Shown here: positions 12,501 to 24,178 of the stretch, piece after piece
Position numbering within the stretch: position 1 is the stretch's first letter
Layout of the letters: every line of letters starts with the position of its first letter
Assembly (NCBI RefSeq): GCF_000203795.2
Contig: NW_006281110.1
Location: 397,854 to 461,853, forward strand
Length of the DNA: 64,000 nt
Source of the DNA: Batrachochytrium dendrobatidis JAM81
Lineage: Eukaryota; Chytridiomycota; Chytridiomycetes; Rhizophydiales
Direction: 5' to 3'
Notes under the pieces: model-generated
Database searches by the model: none
The model's input: the letters and a program-made list of their open reading frames with translations, nothing else
Told to the model about the DNA's origin: nothing
Made by a program: the position numbers and the translations under genes

Positions 12501-13436
12501 TGTCGATATCACATACACCACTCCAAGTAATAGTATTCAACCCATCATGTCAATATTTTTATATCTGTATCTAATCTGGGTTATCCTGTCTTCTTGTTAG
12601 GTGATGATGTACCCCAAGTGGTCAAATCTGATGAGCATGCCTCAACTCAGCAAGATTCGACAGAAAAACGACCTTCGCAACTTAAAACTATTATGCCCAC
12701 AAACGTTAAACGTAATCACTCGGGTCGAGCAGCCGTATGTTTTATGTTGAATGATATTACTATTTGAATATGCATATACATATACATTTTGATTTACACG
12801 CATATATTTATATTGGTATTACTAGTCAGAGCATCCATATTCTGCTGTTCGAATTGAAGATTTCAAAGAAGCACTGGGTAAGATACTGTCGAGTTTTAAA
12901 CGATGCCATTGGAATCATCTTGCTGACTATTTATTATGTTTTGAATAGTCAACAAAAAAACAATGGCGACTAATGCCGATCACAGGATTCTAGATACCTC
13001 CAATATTGATATCAACGCTTTTTCAACCGATGGTACTGAACTTTCAAAAAATAATGTATCTAGTCTGTTAAAAAACATTACTGCCACTTTTGGGTAAGAC
13101 TTTGCTTTGAAACCAGTACCATGGTTTAGCCTTTTAAATCAGTTATTCCTACGATTTTTAACGATTTGGATCGTGATATAATTTTATAGAAAATCAGGAC
13201 AAGCTTCAGCCATGCCTGCTCACAATGACCGTCTCAAGCCAAATTCCGATTCTGTAGAGCTAGACTGGCTTACAGCCCGTTCAAAGGAGGTTTCCAACTA
13301 CACTCAGGCGTCGCCGCGTATGGCTCGGGTACGAAGTGCCAGCCAGCAGCGGATGCGTTCCTCTGGAAGCAACTCTAGTCTTCAGGCTACCAAGATCCGT
13401 GAGCCAGATATGCTTGGATTGGGACCTACTCATTGA
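9526..13436 (+). CDS. EFR3: EFR3 family protein, plasma-membrane PI4-kinase scaffold (875 aa)
   Basis: Efr3 anchors the Stt4/PI4KIIIalpha complex at the plasma membrane and so controls PI4P supply. Fifteen exons: 9526-9737, 9968-10115, 10196-10329, 10407-10559, 10638-10799, 10880-10958, 11051-11309, 11413-11664, 11736-11827, 11905-12063, 12127-12526, 12601-12734, 12826-12877, 12949-13093 and 13190-13436 (2628 nt). The N-terminus has a Cys pair followed by KHVTLINNVYP, then LIFYA-like and YLEKRV segments, as in the family. VTLQILHSLL and TRLSGLKALEAV are further family blocks within the armadillo-like helical repeat. The N-terminal cysteines could be palmitoylated, which is how yeast and animal members attach to membrane. 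The C-terminal 60 residues are basic and Ser rich. Intron 8 (11665-11735) uses a GC donor, and the start of exon 5 could shift by three bases (CAGCAG). Confidence 0.92.
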
Positions 13437-13894
13437 ATGTACATGCCATACAGTATGGCTAAATATAGAAGTTTTGCAGAATTTTGGTTTTAAAGCATAT
13501 CTTGAACAATGAACTCCCAAAGTAATTAGAAAGCGAGACCAATCTGTTTATTTTGCTATTGCAATAAGGGTTGTATTTACCCAAACCTTGTTTCCAGGCA
13601 TAGATGTATCAAAAACATGGCATTTACCATTACTTTGATGCCACTCTTGTCAAACATCACATTTTATTACCAGTATTTTTAGATAGATCTGCACATAAAC
13701 CGTAACCAGTATGTGATTCACTTGGACTGAATTGCTATTTTTAGCAAAAATAAGTATTCCATTTAAACAATTTAAAAAAACATGAATGTAACATGCCAGA
13801 TACGTAGATGTGTTGGGTGATTTCATTTGATTTTGATGGTCACCACACATTTAAACTAGTGTAATATTGTGAGTTGAATCAACTAGTGTTCAAC
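13437..13894. other. Convergent intergenic region
   Basis: About 460 AT-rich bases between the EFR3 and NDUFB7 stop codons. I see no open frame with coding character and no transposon end, so this is probably two facing 3' UTRs. Confidence 0.5.
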
Positions 13895-14665
13895 TTAGAT
13901 ATCCGAAACAGCAGCAGCCAAACGTTCTTCTTCCTTTGCAATCTTTCGTTTTTCAAGTTTGCGCATACGCCGATGATAGCTGGTGTTTGCAAGCCATTCA
14001 ACATCCATAACAATGTATTAGCTCTTGATATGCAACGATTAGAAATGATCAAATTGTACTTACTCGTCATATTGACATTTTTGCCAGGCCAGTTTTTCCT
14101 CTACACATTTCCATGGAGCAAAGTAACTTTCACGACGACATTGATTCAGTTCAGAAAGCAGATGCACACAATAATCTCGCCATTGCAATGGAATTTGGGT
14201 CTTGTTCAGTTCCTCCTGTGTAATATACATGGCTAGTAGTTTATGTTAGTTGATTAATACAGTCCATTCATGAAAGTTGAGAGTATATTGAATATGCGAG
14301 TGAAACTTGAGATCGTTTAGAACTGCTGAACAGTATTTATGATTCAACAGTTTGATTACATATGGCGATTTCTTAAAAATGAAGTTCAAAAGAATGACAT
14401 TAAATGGCCTGACAGATAAAACATCACTACTTGATGATAGTAGAGACTTGAATGAAACAGTATGAGCAACATGATTGACATGACATGTGTAATGTATCCA
14501 ATGCAGCAGATGAAGACAACTTGAATACAAGACAGTACTGATGATGTACTCATTCCAGTAATTGACTGAACCAATGATGGACACATATGCAATGCACTGT
14601 ATTGAGAAGAGTGTCAATGCCTACTCACGAGGATTAGCGTCGTCATCATGGCCATGAGCTTTCAT
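13895..14665 (-). CDS. NDUFB7: NADH dehydrogenase (complex I) subunit NDUFB7/B18 (96 aa)
   Basis: An accessory subunit of respiratory complex I on the intermembrane-space side, held by two disulfides. Exons on the minus strand: 14665-14629, 14232-14064 and 13979-13895 (291 nt). The protein has the twin CX9C pattern typical of Mia40 substrates: one pair in DYCVHLLSELNQC, the second in CVEEKLAWQKC. A charged helix (YHRRMRKLEKRK) follows, as in animal NDUFB7. The preceding ITQEELNKTQIPLQWRDYC also fits the family. Only twelve complete codons precede the first intron, which is long (396 nt). Divergent from the cysteine synthase gene. Its presence implies a functional complex I. Confidence 0.9.
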
Positions 14666-14689
14666 TATGTTGTCTGCCAGTCAGAATTC

Positions 14690-15035
14690 GAACAAAGTGC
14701 AAAATGACAAAACTTGTGTTGGAAAGTCGCAACTTGGATTGTCGTTGATTTCCACTTGACGATTTCTTTATTCACAATACATTCGACTTGAGATATTTCC
14801 TTGCAATTGAATAATAACTTGAACATTCTCATTTAGTCATTGCACGATCACCAGATTCACTTGAATATTGCTGTCAAACTCTTGTATTCGCGCTTTAGCT
14901 GACGATCGTATAGTTTAGGAATGCGATAATACATGAATCAAGAGAGTGACCAATTAATAAGCCAAGACGCACTATTCAGATAGTTGATGGACTGACTGTT
15001 GATTCGACACCCTTATTAATGTTTTACGTGAATAC
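14690..15035. mobile_element. Probable MITE remnant in a divergent promoter
   Basis: The right part (15003-15030) reads ACCCTTATTAATGTTTTACG then TGAATACGATTG, matching the right end of the copy at 9028-9403. The left edge near 14698 (GCAAAATGACAAAACTTG) is a weak match to the family left end. If real, it occupies nearly all of the 391 bp between the NDUFB7 and cysteine synthase start codons. Confidence 0.4.
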
Positions 15036-15056
15036 GATTGAATTTATCTGTCAACT

Positions 15057-16604
15057 ATGTCACTGTCTTTAAAAGTATTGAGTTCGCTACTTAAAAAGAT
15101 GGCAGAAAAGCCATTGTTACTCAATTGTATCGCCTTGTCAGCTGCGATGCTTACTATTACTGGTGCGACTTGGCTGGTTTCATACCTGAAATCTACTCGA
15201 ACCAAAAAACAAACCATCGCACAGGGAGTTTCTGGTCTTATTGGCAATACACCATTGATATATATTAAATCGCTTTCAGATGCGACCAACTGTAGCATTT
15301 ATGCCAAAGCAGAGTTCATGAATGTTGGTGGGAGTTCCAAGGATCGAATTGCTTTAGGGATCATTGAGGATGCTGAGCGTCGAGGACTGATTCAACCTTA
15401 TTGTGGATGCACTCTGTTTGAAGGAACTGTCGGATCAACTGGCATTTCTCTTGCTGTGATTGCACGGGCTAAAGGCTATCTCTGTCATATCGTCATGCCA
15501 GGTCATACCGTGCCAGTCTTGTTGACTACTAAACCGATTCTTTAAACTAATTTCTATTACTGTTCCAATCCTACATTAGATGATCAAGCCAAAGAAAAAT
15601 ATGAAATCATCGAGGCTCTTGGTGCGCTTGTTGAAAAAGTTAGGCCAGTATCCATTGTTGATCCAGATCATTATGTAAATATTGCACGACGTCGAGCAGA
15701 AGAGATGAATATCGCTGCAGACATGCATGGCTCGATGGCTCGTGGCTATTTTTGTAATCAATTTGAAAACATGGCCAATTATCAGGTACGCTGAATATGA
15801 ATGCAATCAGTCATACTGTTATAACCTTGTTGATTTAAACTGTTTCCATTATATCAGACCCATCTGACAACAACTGGTCCCGAAGTGTATTCAAATCTAA
15901 ATGGAAAAATGGATGCATTTGTAATGGGTGCAGGTATGAAAAACTATCGTTTTAAACGCATCCGTGACGATTTGGATAGTTTATGACCTCTAAAACCTAT
16001 TTTGTTTATAATTAGGAACTGGTGGTACTTTGGCAGGAGTGTCAGACTATTTAAAGCCGCGTATCCCAAATTTGAAAGTGGTGTTGGCAGACCCAGATGG
16101 CAGTGGGCTCTACAACAAGTTAAAATTCAATATTCTATACACTCCCGAACAAGCAGAAGGAAAGAGACGTCGTCATCAAATAGATACGATCGTTGAAGGA
16201 ATCGGCAACACCCGTATCACTGCAATTCTCAAATTGCTCTTTAATGGATGTATTGACGACGCAGTTCAAGTATCTGATCAAGATGCTATTGAAATGTCAA
16301 GATTCTTGATGCGAGAGGAAGGTCTGTTTATAGGTAGCTCTTCAGCAGTAAATTGCGTTGCTGCATGTCGTGTCGCAAAACAGCTTGGTCCTGGTCATAC
16401 TATTGTTACTATGTTATGCGATCATGGATCTCGACACTTGACCAAGTTTTGGTACGCAAATCTGTCATGACGAATCGCATTGTATATAAAAGTACTGTGT
16501 TAACATGTTGGTCTGCTTCTATTGATTGAATAATGTTTAGGAATCCTGCATTTATTGAAAAGGCTGGACTGACTCCCAAGTGCACATCCCTTTCATTTAT
16601 CTAA
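15057..16604 (+). CDS. Cysteine synthase 2-like, membrane-anchored PLP enzyme (408 aa)
   Basis: Fold-type II PLP enzyme of the O-acetylserine sulfhydrylase family, making cysteine from O-acetylserine and sulfide. Exons: 15057-15501, 15580-15785, 15858-15933, 16016-16451 and 16541-16604 (1227 nt). Residues about 18-44 form one transmembrane segment (LNCIALSAAMLTITGATWL), as in fungal cysteine synthase 2 proteins tied to the mitochondrial outer membrane. GNTPLIYI, the PLP lysine in GGSSKDRIALG, EGTVGSTGISLA for substrate binding, and the phosphate-binding GTGGTLAG are all present. SSSAVNCVAA matches the usual GSSSA block. Downstream, 16605-16988 is about 380 bp of AT-rich sequence without a gene before the convergent WBP11 stop. 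Confidence 0.9.
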
Positions 16605-16988
16605 AAGCATGAGATTAATAAACTATCCATAAAAGCATTTGATACAAAGTATGGTTTTGGTTGTATAAATTCAAATATATATCTGCAATTAACCAAATCC
16701 AACCGAGCATTCTTGATTGGGACATGGCATTGAAGTTGTAACAGAAAATATCAGTTGATATTTAGTCGCGGGCAGATGATCAGAATGGTGTTTGTATGGC
16801 TGGGCTGGATTCTTGCAAGAATAGGCAGGCATGCTTTCAGTCTTGATCTCCAAATAAAACAAAATGATATTTTCTGTATATCAAGGCTTTCAATCCATCA
16901 TATATTTAAAACCCAGTTACAATAAAGAATGTATGGCAATATACAGCAGATATTATTGCAATGGCTTAGCAAAAATAGATTGATCGAG

Positions 16989-19109
16989 TCATTCTTTTGG
17001 CTCAACAGATTCGGATTCTTTTTTTCGATGAGCAAGAGCCTTTTTTCTTAGCACTGCAGCTGGAACAAATCCTGTAAGTTCTTTTCGTAAATCTCGAATC
17101 TGAGGTGCAGCTGAAATAACATTTGCAGTAGCAGGTTTGTTTGGAAGAGGCACTGGTTTTTGTGGCTTTTGTGGCTTTTGTGGTCTTGACTGTCGCGAAT
17201 GGTGTTGTCGTGGGCGAGATTGAAAAGGTGATGGATTGGGAAATTGGCCAGGAAACGGTGTAAATGGCATGCCAACTTGTGGCACAAGCATAGGAGGTGG
17301 TTGAAGGTGAAAAGGATAAAATGGCATACCTAAAGTTGAGTCGGATCTGGTTAGATTTCAAATCGGCACTGATCTATCATCATTCAACAGTTGAGCTCCA
17401 TTTAAACTTACCCGGAATCGGATATCCAGGGGGAAACATACCAGGAATATAGTTTGGCGGAATCATTGGATTATATGGCTGCATTTGGGGCATATATGGT
17501 ATATTTAAAGCCTCTTGCTGTTGTTGAGCTTGTAATTGTTCTTGTATAGCACGCTCTTTTTCTCTACGAACAGTTTCTGTAGCATCCACGATTTCATCAA
17601 GTTTTATCGTATTGTAAACCTGTGCGTCTGTTTCTGGTGCAATACCTTCTGGAATTGGAATGTGTGACAGATCGATTATACCTTTTGCCATGTTCAAATT
17701 TGTATTGTTTAAGCAATGTCATGTCAACTGTTGAAGGCATTGTTTCAAACTCTACATACCTTGCTCGGATTTATTTGGTGTGATCTCTAGATCAGAGTGA
17801 TTTGATGATTTGACAGAGCCCTGATCGCTTACTTCATCATCGGACACACCTAGAATAAACCATGTGTTTAGAATTTAACAGACATTTAAGCACACGTGTA
17901 TTTTAATTGATGTTTTTAACCTACCATTTGCATCCAAAAGTTTATCCTCGCCTTTGCGTTTGCCGTGAGGGTTAAACGTAGGATGATAGTATTTATAGAC
18001 TTTTTCAGGTTTTTTCGACTTATTTTTTGCAGGATCTTCAAGTTTTAACTCTTTGGGTGCCAATCCAAGCTGTTCTCTTGCTACATTGATTTCTTTAATT
18101 TTATCCTGAATCTGTCGAATGCGGTGTTTACCATTTGCATCGATTGTTCCTAAAATCTCTATAAAAACAGTTTGTCAAACCAAGGCAATGCTGGTAATAC
18201 CATAGTGAGCCCTGAGCATGACCCACACCAGCCTTGAAGTCTATCAATAGAATACCTTGTTCGCTGAGTTTTTGGAATTCAATTTCTAGCTTGATCGTAT
18301 TGATCTGACTAGTAGCTACCAGTCTACCCTTTTTTTTATCCTCCTTGTTCTATTTAAAAAATAGTAAATACTAGGCTGTAGCAATCAAAGCTGTAGATCT
18401 AGAAATACCAAAAACAACTTACTTTTTTGAGTTCCTTTTTCTTTTGCTGTTTTCTCAAAGCCTATATCCATAAAAGATGGATCATTTATGAATTTTTTGA
18501 ATCAGAAAAGGTTAGTACTAGATGAAAATACAGCAACTATCAAACCAAAGCTAGAAAAAAGCATGCTGCCAAGTGTATGGACACTGGGCTAAAGACGTTT
18601 ACAGCCGTATTCACGTAAAACACAGGTTTCATGAAATGATTTTCAGTTTACTAGACAGCATTGTTTTTTGAACTCTTTAGTTGACTGGTTTCTAGATGAT
18701 CAAGATAAAAACAACGGTTGCATTCCAGACATTGTTTTCTTGAATTAGAACACGAACGTACGAGTTTTTAGGATATAGGAGTTTGTAGACTTGAGAGCAT
18801 TAAAACTGTTTGAATCAGTATCTAGATTGCAATGGATGAATTTGGTGATCGTACAATGTATGATTATGAGAAAGAAACAACTATAGTTTGTATGAAGGTT
18901 TGAAAGAAGAATCCAGAATGCCAACTAAAGTAATATCTAATACGACAATGCAACGAATATTTAAATATCCCAATCAAGTGTTGTATTTTGTGTGAATACA
19001 GCAGTAAAGTAGAAAACTACGAGCAGTACGACTCTAGCCATAGTCGAGCATCTTAGACTTTGAGTCTACTCACATCCGCCGGATTGACTTGCTTGTCTTT
19101 TTTCCCCAT
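16989..19109 (-). CDS. WBP11: WBP11-like splicing factor (367 aa)
   Basis: WBP11/Npw38-binding proteins act in pre-mRNA splicing. Exons on the minus strand: 19109-19074, 18461-18423, 18349-18256, 18158-17925, 17849-17760, 17681-17412 and 17329-16989 (1104 nt). The first exon is 12 codons (MGKKDKQVNPAD) and continues in exon 2 as ALRKQQKKKELKKNK, which together form the conserved N-terminal WBP11 domain. KYYHPTFNPHG follows. The C-terminal half is Pro/Gln/Met rich with a run of QKP units, a likely WW-domain ligand, and ends with a basic block. Intron 1 is about 612 nt because a MITE (18600-19006) lies inside it; other introns are about 73-100 nt. The start codon is 105 bases from the REX1B-like start. 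Confidence 0.85.
18600..19006. mobile_element. MITE copy 3, inside WBP11 intron 1
   Basis: The left terminus is TACAGCCGTATTCACGTAAA (18600-18619) and the right terminus is GTGAATACAGCAGTA, near inverse, with TA at both edges. About 407 bp. It sits between the 12-codon first exon and exon 2 of WBP11, with both splice sites outside the element. Confidence 0.8.
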
Positions 19110-19214
19110 TAGTGTGCAAACAACAAGCAACAACTTGCACAACTTCAACCCCAATCCTGAGGGTGCTGTTTATGGGTTTGGTTGAAGCAAAACCAGCAAC
19201 TGAGCATCACCACC
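19110..19214. promoter_or_regulatory. Short bidirectional promoter, WBP11/REX1B-like
   Basis: Only 105 bases separate the divergent start codons, so promoters and 5' UTRs of both genes must share this interval or lie in each other's transcribed region. It contains repeated CAAC-type sequence (CAAACAACAAGCAACAACTT). No TATA box is evident. Confidence 0.6.
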
Positions 19215-19878
19215 ATGAACACTCTGTCCTGCTTGCTTGACTTTACTCGACTGCAAGGAGACCGTGCTCAAGTATACTCTGGACTCGAAAGGTAGTATCG
19301 ATTAACCTACACTTGTGTCTATTCAAATTGCTAATGTGTTGTTTAGAGGATTCGATTTGTTCATATCTGGCCAGGCTTCCAGACAAGACTTTGTGGTGCT
19401 TGCAAATTCTGCTCGAGACTCATTTGTGCTGATTAGCAAGCAGGCAAGTCTGCTCTAAAACATGCTCGTGTGCTGTTTGGTCAATTCGGAACTAATCGAC
19501 ACAACTCTACAATCCGATTGTATTTTGTTTTACTCTTCATTGTACAGATCCAACAGGTCGAGCTAATTTTAAAGTCCGAGTACAATCAACATGCGATTGC
19601 AGATATTATTCGTCAGATTCAGAAACTAGAGCAATTCAAGTTGACTAAAACTGTCGAGCGCCAGATTTTGTTGACAGAGAGTACATTTGGTGAACAGGAC
19701 TACTCGAGCGATTTGCCAGATTGCGAGACTGCGTAGGTTTTGACTTGTCATCCCTAGCATATTTTTCTAAGCGTTACTATTCCTAATTTGTTTAAACTAC
19801 AGACTAAAAGAAACAGTCAAGGAAATCAATGAGAAACTGGAGGAGCTTCATTTGGAAATGGCAGAAATGGAGCTATAG
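19215..19878 (+). CDS. REX1-B (DNA repair) domain protein (144 aa)
   Basis: Resembles the Rex1-B family, named from a Chlamydomonas gene linked to DNA repair; the animal member is REX1BD. Exons: 19215-19291, 19347-19443, 19548-19732 and 19803-19878 (435 nt). Family features are an N-terminal LLDFTRLQGDRAQVYSGLE block, a helical middle ending in ISKQIQQVELIL, and a C-terminal coiled coil (QIQKLEQFKLTK, then KEINEKLEELHLEM). Intron 2 starts GCAAGT at 19444; reading through it gives an early stop, and a GT donor three bases on breaks the frame. The TAG at 19876-19878 is immediately followed by the HPRT stop on the other strand. Biochemical role unknown. Confidence 0.75.
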
Positions 19879-21598
19879 TCAAACGGTGTATTTTGCCTTG
19901 CCAGTTTCGCTAATGACAGCAATGTGATCCAGATCACGAAATACCTCGTTGTAGTCAAGACAGTATCCAACAACAAAGAGATCCGGAATGGAGAAGCCAA
20001 CATAGTCTGGGCTACGGATTAAAGAATAAAATAAATATCACGGATTTTATCATATGTTCTCAGGCTCAAAAGGCAATACGCCTAATGATAAACTCGATAC
20101 TTACACATAGTTGTTGCTGCGATCGGTTTTTTTGAGTAATAAACTGACAACTTTGATGCTTGCCGGTTGATATTTCTTCAACAGCTCAGTCAAGCCAACC
20201 ATGGTTTTGCCTGTATCGACAATATCTTCTACAATCAGCAGATCTTTACCACGAAAGCCCTTTAAATCTTCCTCAGACAACGAAATCTTGACATCTCCAA
20301 CAGATTGATCATTCTCGTAGCTTTTGACCTTGATAAATTCAAAACTCATGGGGACTGGCAAAGGGTTCACACGATAAGAAATCAAAATCTTTAACATGCC
20401 AATCAAATGATAATTTAATATCTTACTAGATTTGCCCTCCTTGTTGAGAAGTTTTTTAAGATGCTCGGTCAAGTTGGCAAAAAAACCGTGTGCTCCCTAG
20501 ATCACAAGTCAATTACAAAATTTAACTAAATACAACCAACAGTAAAATAAGGTTGTTATTACCTTGAGAACGCAGCATGCAACCAATGGTTTAGTGCTAT
20601 CTGCAGCAATCAGTTGTGCAAGCTTTTCAACACTGTTATTCAACAAATTGTTAAAATGTATTATACTTTTTACAGCCAAACTCATGTAAAATGGAGCACG
20701 AAACAGAGATGCATAATAAACAACCAGTTTTAAAATGATTGGTCAGTTTACAGTACAACATTGTGCCATAAACTCCTTGACGAAATTCATCAGTCTTTGC
20801 TCATTTTTGTATAAAATTGAACGAATTTTCACATCACAGTTTCAGCATATTTCACTTGTTCAGTTCTCTTTTCATCCAATCCAAACACCATATTAAACAT
20901 TGAGTGATTGGCATGAAAACAATAGTGCATTTCCAAGATGCACGATCATCGCTTTCTTGGGCTGGAACGCGAATGTATCCGAGATCAAGATATAGGAGTT
21001 TACAGAGTTTGATTAATAAAATCAAAACAATCGAACCCAATATTTGGATTGAAACACATGAGTCTGGTCTCAAACTTGTCGACCATACAATACATGACCA
21101 TTCCACAGGCGAGGAAAGGAAGGTTCAAAAAATCATTTCAGTTTAAAACTATAGTTTGATTATATCATATGATGGATGTTGTCATTGAAAGAGTCAAGAA
21201 TAAAGTGTAGTAGGAAAGTATAACAAATATTCAACCATTATCTATCCCAAAAACAGCCATTGCAAGTTAAATATAAAAGTATTCCATTTTACGTGAGTAC
21301 GGCAGTAAATTTCATCAACTATAATGTATATTGCAACAACCAAGAAGTGATGCTAGTGAAATGAAAGCACTTACCGGTCGCGAATCAAACCATGAGGAAT
21401 AAGAATGCTGGACACATCGCTGGAGTAGTGTCTAGGAATACAAAAGTGCTAATGATTATACAAAGAGAATTGGAGTTATTATCATACCCTTGTAAATTCA
21501 AAGGCATTCTAACAATATACAAAACTTTTTGAATTAAAAACACAAACCTCTATTGCGTGCTGTTGGTCCTCTTTGATCTCAATCCATGGCTTGCTCAT
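19879..21598 (-). CDS. HPRT1: Hypoxanthine-guanine phosphoribosyltransferase (215 aa)
   Basis: Salvages hypoxanthine and guanine to IMP and GMP using PRPP. Exons on the minus strand: 21598-21548, 21448-21375, 20632-20563, 20496-20427, 20354-20105 and 20011-19879 (648 nt). Human-type landmarks in order: [58 protein letters not shown], the PRPP loop [14 protein letters not shown], and [10 protein letters not shown] with [17 protein letters not shown]. The intron at 20426-20355 is easily missed because the frame stays open through it, but removing it restores KSIPMSF. Intron 2 (742 nt) carries a MITE. The stop abuts the REX1B-like stop head to head. 21599-22114, the divergent gap to ZPR1, shows no gene. 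Confidence 0.92.
20671..21307. mobile_element. MITE copy 4, inside HPRT intron 2
   Basis: The left terminus is TACAGCCAAACTCATGTAAA and the right terminus TTTTACGTGAGTACGGCAGTA, with TA at both edges. About 637 bp, no transposase frame. It lies between the exons at 21375 and 20632 and accounts for most of that intron. Confidence 0.75.
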
Positions 21599-22114
21599 CC
21601 TGAATGTTAATGCGTTGACAGTTAATGTTTGGGAAAGCTCAATGTGGCCTAAACAGATTTTGGCGATCAATCATTAATTTGGCCTTAATATTTGATTTTG
21701 CCCAAATTTTCACTCTTGTTGATATTATTTGCGAATATCAGTAGTTGTTGATTGGAGTGCCATGAACATCTATCGATCGTATCTTCTGTACTGCAGCAAC
21801 CATCTGAACTGTTGATACGATCAATTTGATGAACAACCTGCTTTTCCACTTGATTTAATATAGGAAATACTACTCATTTGGTCTTGTTCTGACACGATCT
21901 TTGGTATTCCACCTAGATACAGTTTGTACATTAACTCGATCGTGCAGTTTTACAAACCAAAAACTCGTTTCAAAAACATAGTAATGCTGGCCTGCTGGAT
22001 GCTGTCAGAATGGGTTCGAAACAGTGAAATTGGGTTGAAATAAATAGTTTTTTTCTCCATTCTTATTCCTTTGCCTTGAGCTTTAAAGTTGAACCATCAA
22101 AGCACATTGCAGCC

Positions 22115-23883
22115 ATGGCTTCAGAAACACCTTTGACGGATGATGATAAACTGTTTGAAAATATCGATGGTGAACAGCGTATTACTGAAATCGAGTCGTA
22201 CTGTGTCAACTGTGGTCAAAATGTACATTGTATAGTTTGGATGTCGAATCTAATCCACCATTCAAGCCATGATCATGCATCGTTGTTGCATGTCTTACAC
22301 TGACATTACTATTTTTGAAATATAGGGCACTACCAGATTGCTACTGACTGTAATTCCTCATTTTCGGGAAGTGGTGTTGATGGCATTCGAATGTCCTCAT
22401 TGTTTTCTTCGTAACAATGAGGTGCAGTCTGCATCAACACTGGCCGATTTTGGAATTCATCAGACTCTTAAAATCAGCGGAAAGGTGGATATCAGTCGTC
22501 AGATTGTCAAGTCCGAGTTTGCTACTATTCGGTTTGAGGAGTTGGATTTTGAGATTCCTGCCCAAAAGGGTGTGCTGACAACTGTCGAAGGTCTACTGCA
22601 GTGTGCGGTGGAAGGTTTGCAGCAACAACAGGATGTCCGCAAGGTAGTTTATCTAGATCAAACTATTGCAATCTCTGGATGTTATGGCAGCTTACTCGTT
22701 TTTGTTAAGCTAGGTTTCAGATCCAAAAGCGTATGAAAAAATCAATCAAGTTACAGAGACCATGCAATCATATATGGATCTCAAGCAGGATTTCACCATG
22801 GTTCTTGACGATCCCTCTGGAAACAGTTACATTGAGAACCCAGAAGCTCCAGCAAGCGATCCTCATATGAAGACAACCGCATACAAACGTACTCGTGAAC
22901 AGCTGGAAGCCATGGGATACAACTATGACGAGAAAGAAGAAGAACTTCCACTTAACGAGCAAGTTCATGTTTTTCCTGGAAACTGCTCTCATTGTCACAG
23001 TCCTTGTGATACCAAGATGCATATGCTTGGTAAGAATATTGGATTTAAACGCATAGTTGTATAGCTGGACATTCAATCTATGACTTTTTACTCATGGCTT
23101 GAATTTAAACTGCCAGACATTCCTCATTTTAAGGAAGTCATTATTATGGCGACAAGCTGTGAAAAGTGTGGCTATAAGAGCAATGAAGTTAAATCTGGTG
23201 GAGCAATTTCTGAAAAGGGAAAAAAGATTACTCTTGTCATGACTGATGTTGAAGATTTGAGCCGTGACATTTTAAAGGTACTGTAAATAGTAGTTGCTGG
23301 TATGAGGCAGATTACTTTGTAATTATAAGTTTTTAAGCCATTGTTTAAAACACTGTTTTATAGTCGGAAACGTGCAGTCTTAAAATTCCAGAAATCGATC
23401 TGGAGTTGTCCATGGGAACGCTTGGTGGTCGGTTCACCACTGTTGAGGGACTTCTTGTTCAGGTTTACGATGAACTCAAAGGTCGCGCTAGATTCACAGC
23501 AGGAGATTCTGCAGTCGAGGGCAGCAAGACCCGATTTGAATTGTTTCTAGAGAAACTAGAGGGTGTGGTGAAGATGAAACAGGGACCAGTCACTCTCATA
23601 TTGGATGATCCTCTTGCCAATTCGCATTTACAGAATCCATATGCACCAGATGAGGATCCCAACATGAAGATTGAGATGTGAGTTTTTAGTGAGGCCGTGT
23701 ATATAAGCTTTATTTGAACGTGTGCAGTTTTAATGTTTGTATATATCTAGATACGATCGCACATGGGAGCAAAACGAAGCTTTTGGACTGAATGATATGA
23801 AGGTGGAGAATTATGAGACTACCGAGGAACCTATACAAGATGAGGATAACAAGGCGGCCGAGGTTGGAGTGACGACTGTTTAA
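22115..23883 (+). CDS. ZPR1: Zinc finger protein ZPR1 (449 aa)
   Basis: ZPR1 binds and helps fold eEF1A and shuttles with it to the nucleus. Exons: 22115-22222, 22326-22643, 22714-23029, 23117-23277, 23364-23677 and 23751-23883 (1350 nt). Two copies of the ZPR1 module are visible. The first has CVNCG...CPHC; the second has CSHC...CEKCG followed by SNEVKSGG. Each is followed by a beta-rich domain with a FTTVEGLL or LTTVEGLL block and a [15 protein letters not shown] block. I chose ATG 22115 ([12 protein letters not shown]) over an upstream TTG that merely extends the frame. The C-terminus is acidic. 23884-24178 downstream holds no gene. Confidence 0.94.
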
Positions 23884-24178
23884 ATAGTCGAATTTGATTT
23901 CAAGCATTAGTATACAATAAACCATGATTTATAAAAACCCAATGTTTAAACAACACCAGATCTTGGTGCAATACATTTAATAGAATAACAAGCTGATGTC
24001 AATCATTTCTTTACAGTAGCAATCTGCTGGTGAATTGAATGGACAGATGCGGACTTGTTCTTCGGACCGACAAAATCAGTCACAACGTGTCATTGGGCTG
24101 TACATCCGCATCGCTTCCTCGCATTATCGTTCTAATTTATATTTGGTAATTGCCATTTCAACTGTTTTTATCCACAAA

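Noticed and set aside
20355..20426. Reading HPRT straight through this segment (the frame stays open)
   Set aside because: It inserts 24 residues absent from HPRT proteins. Splicing GTAAGA...GCCAG restores KSIPMSFEF.
21488..21510. Possible 20-nt extra HPRT exon giving MPLNLQG before HYSSD
   Set aside because: It would break the frame with the first exon. Using the AG at 21450-21449 instead gives HFCIPRHY, a direct match to the family, and a phase-0 join.
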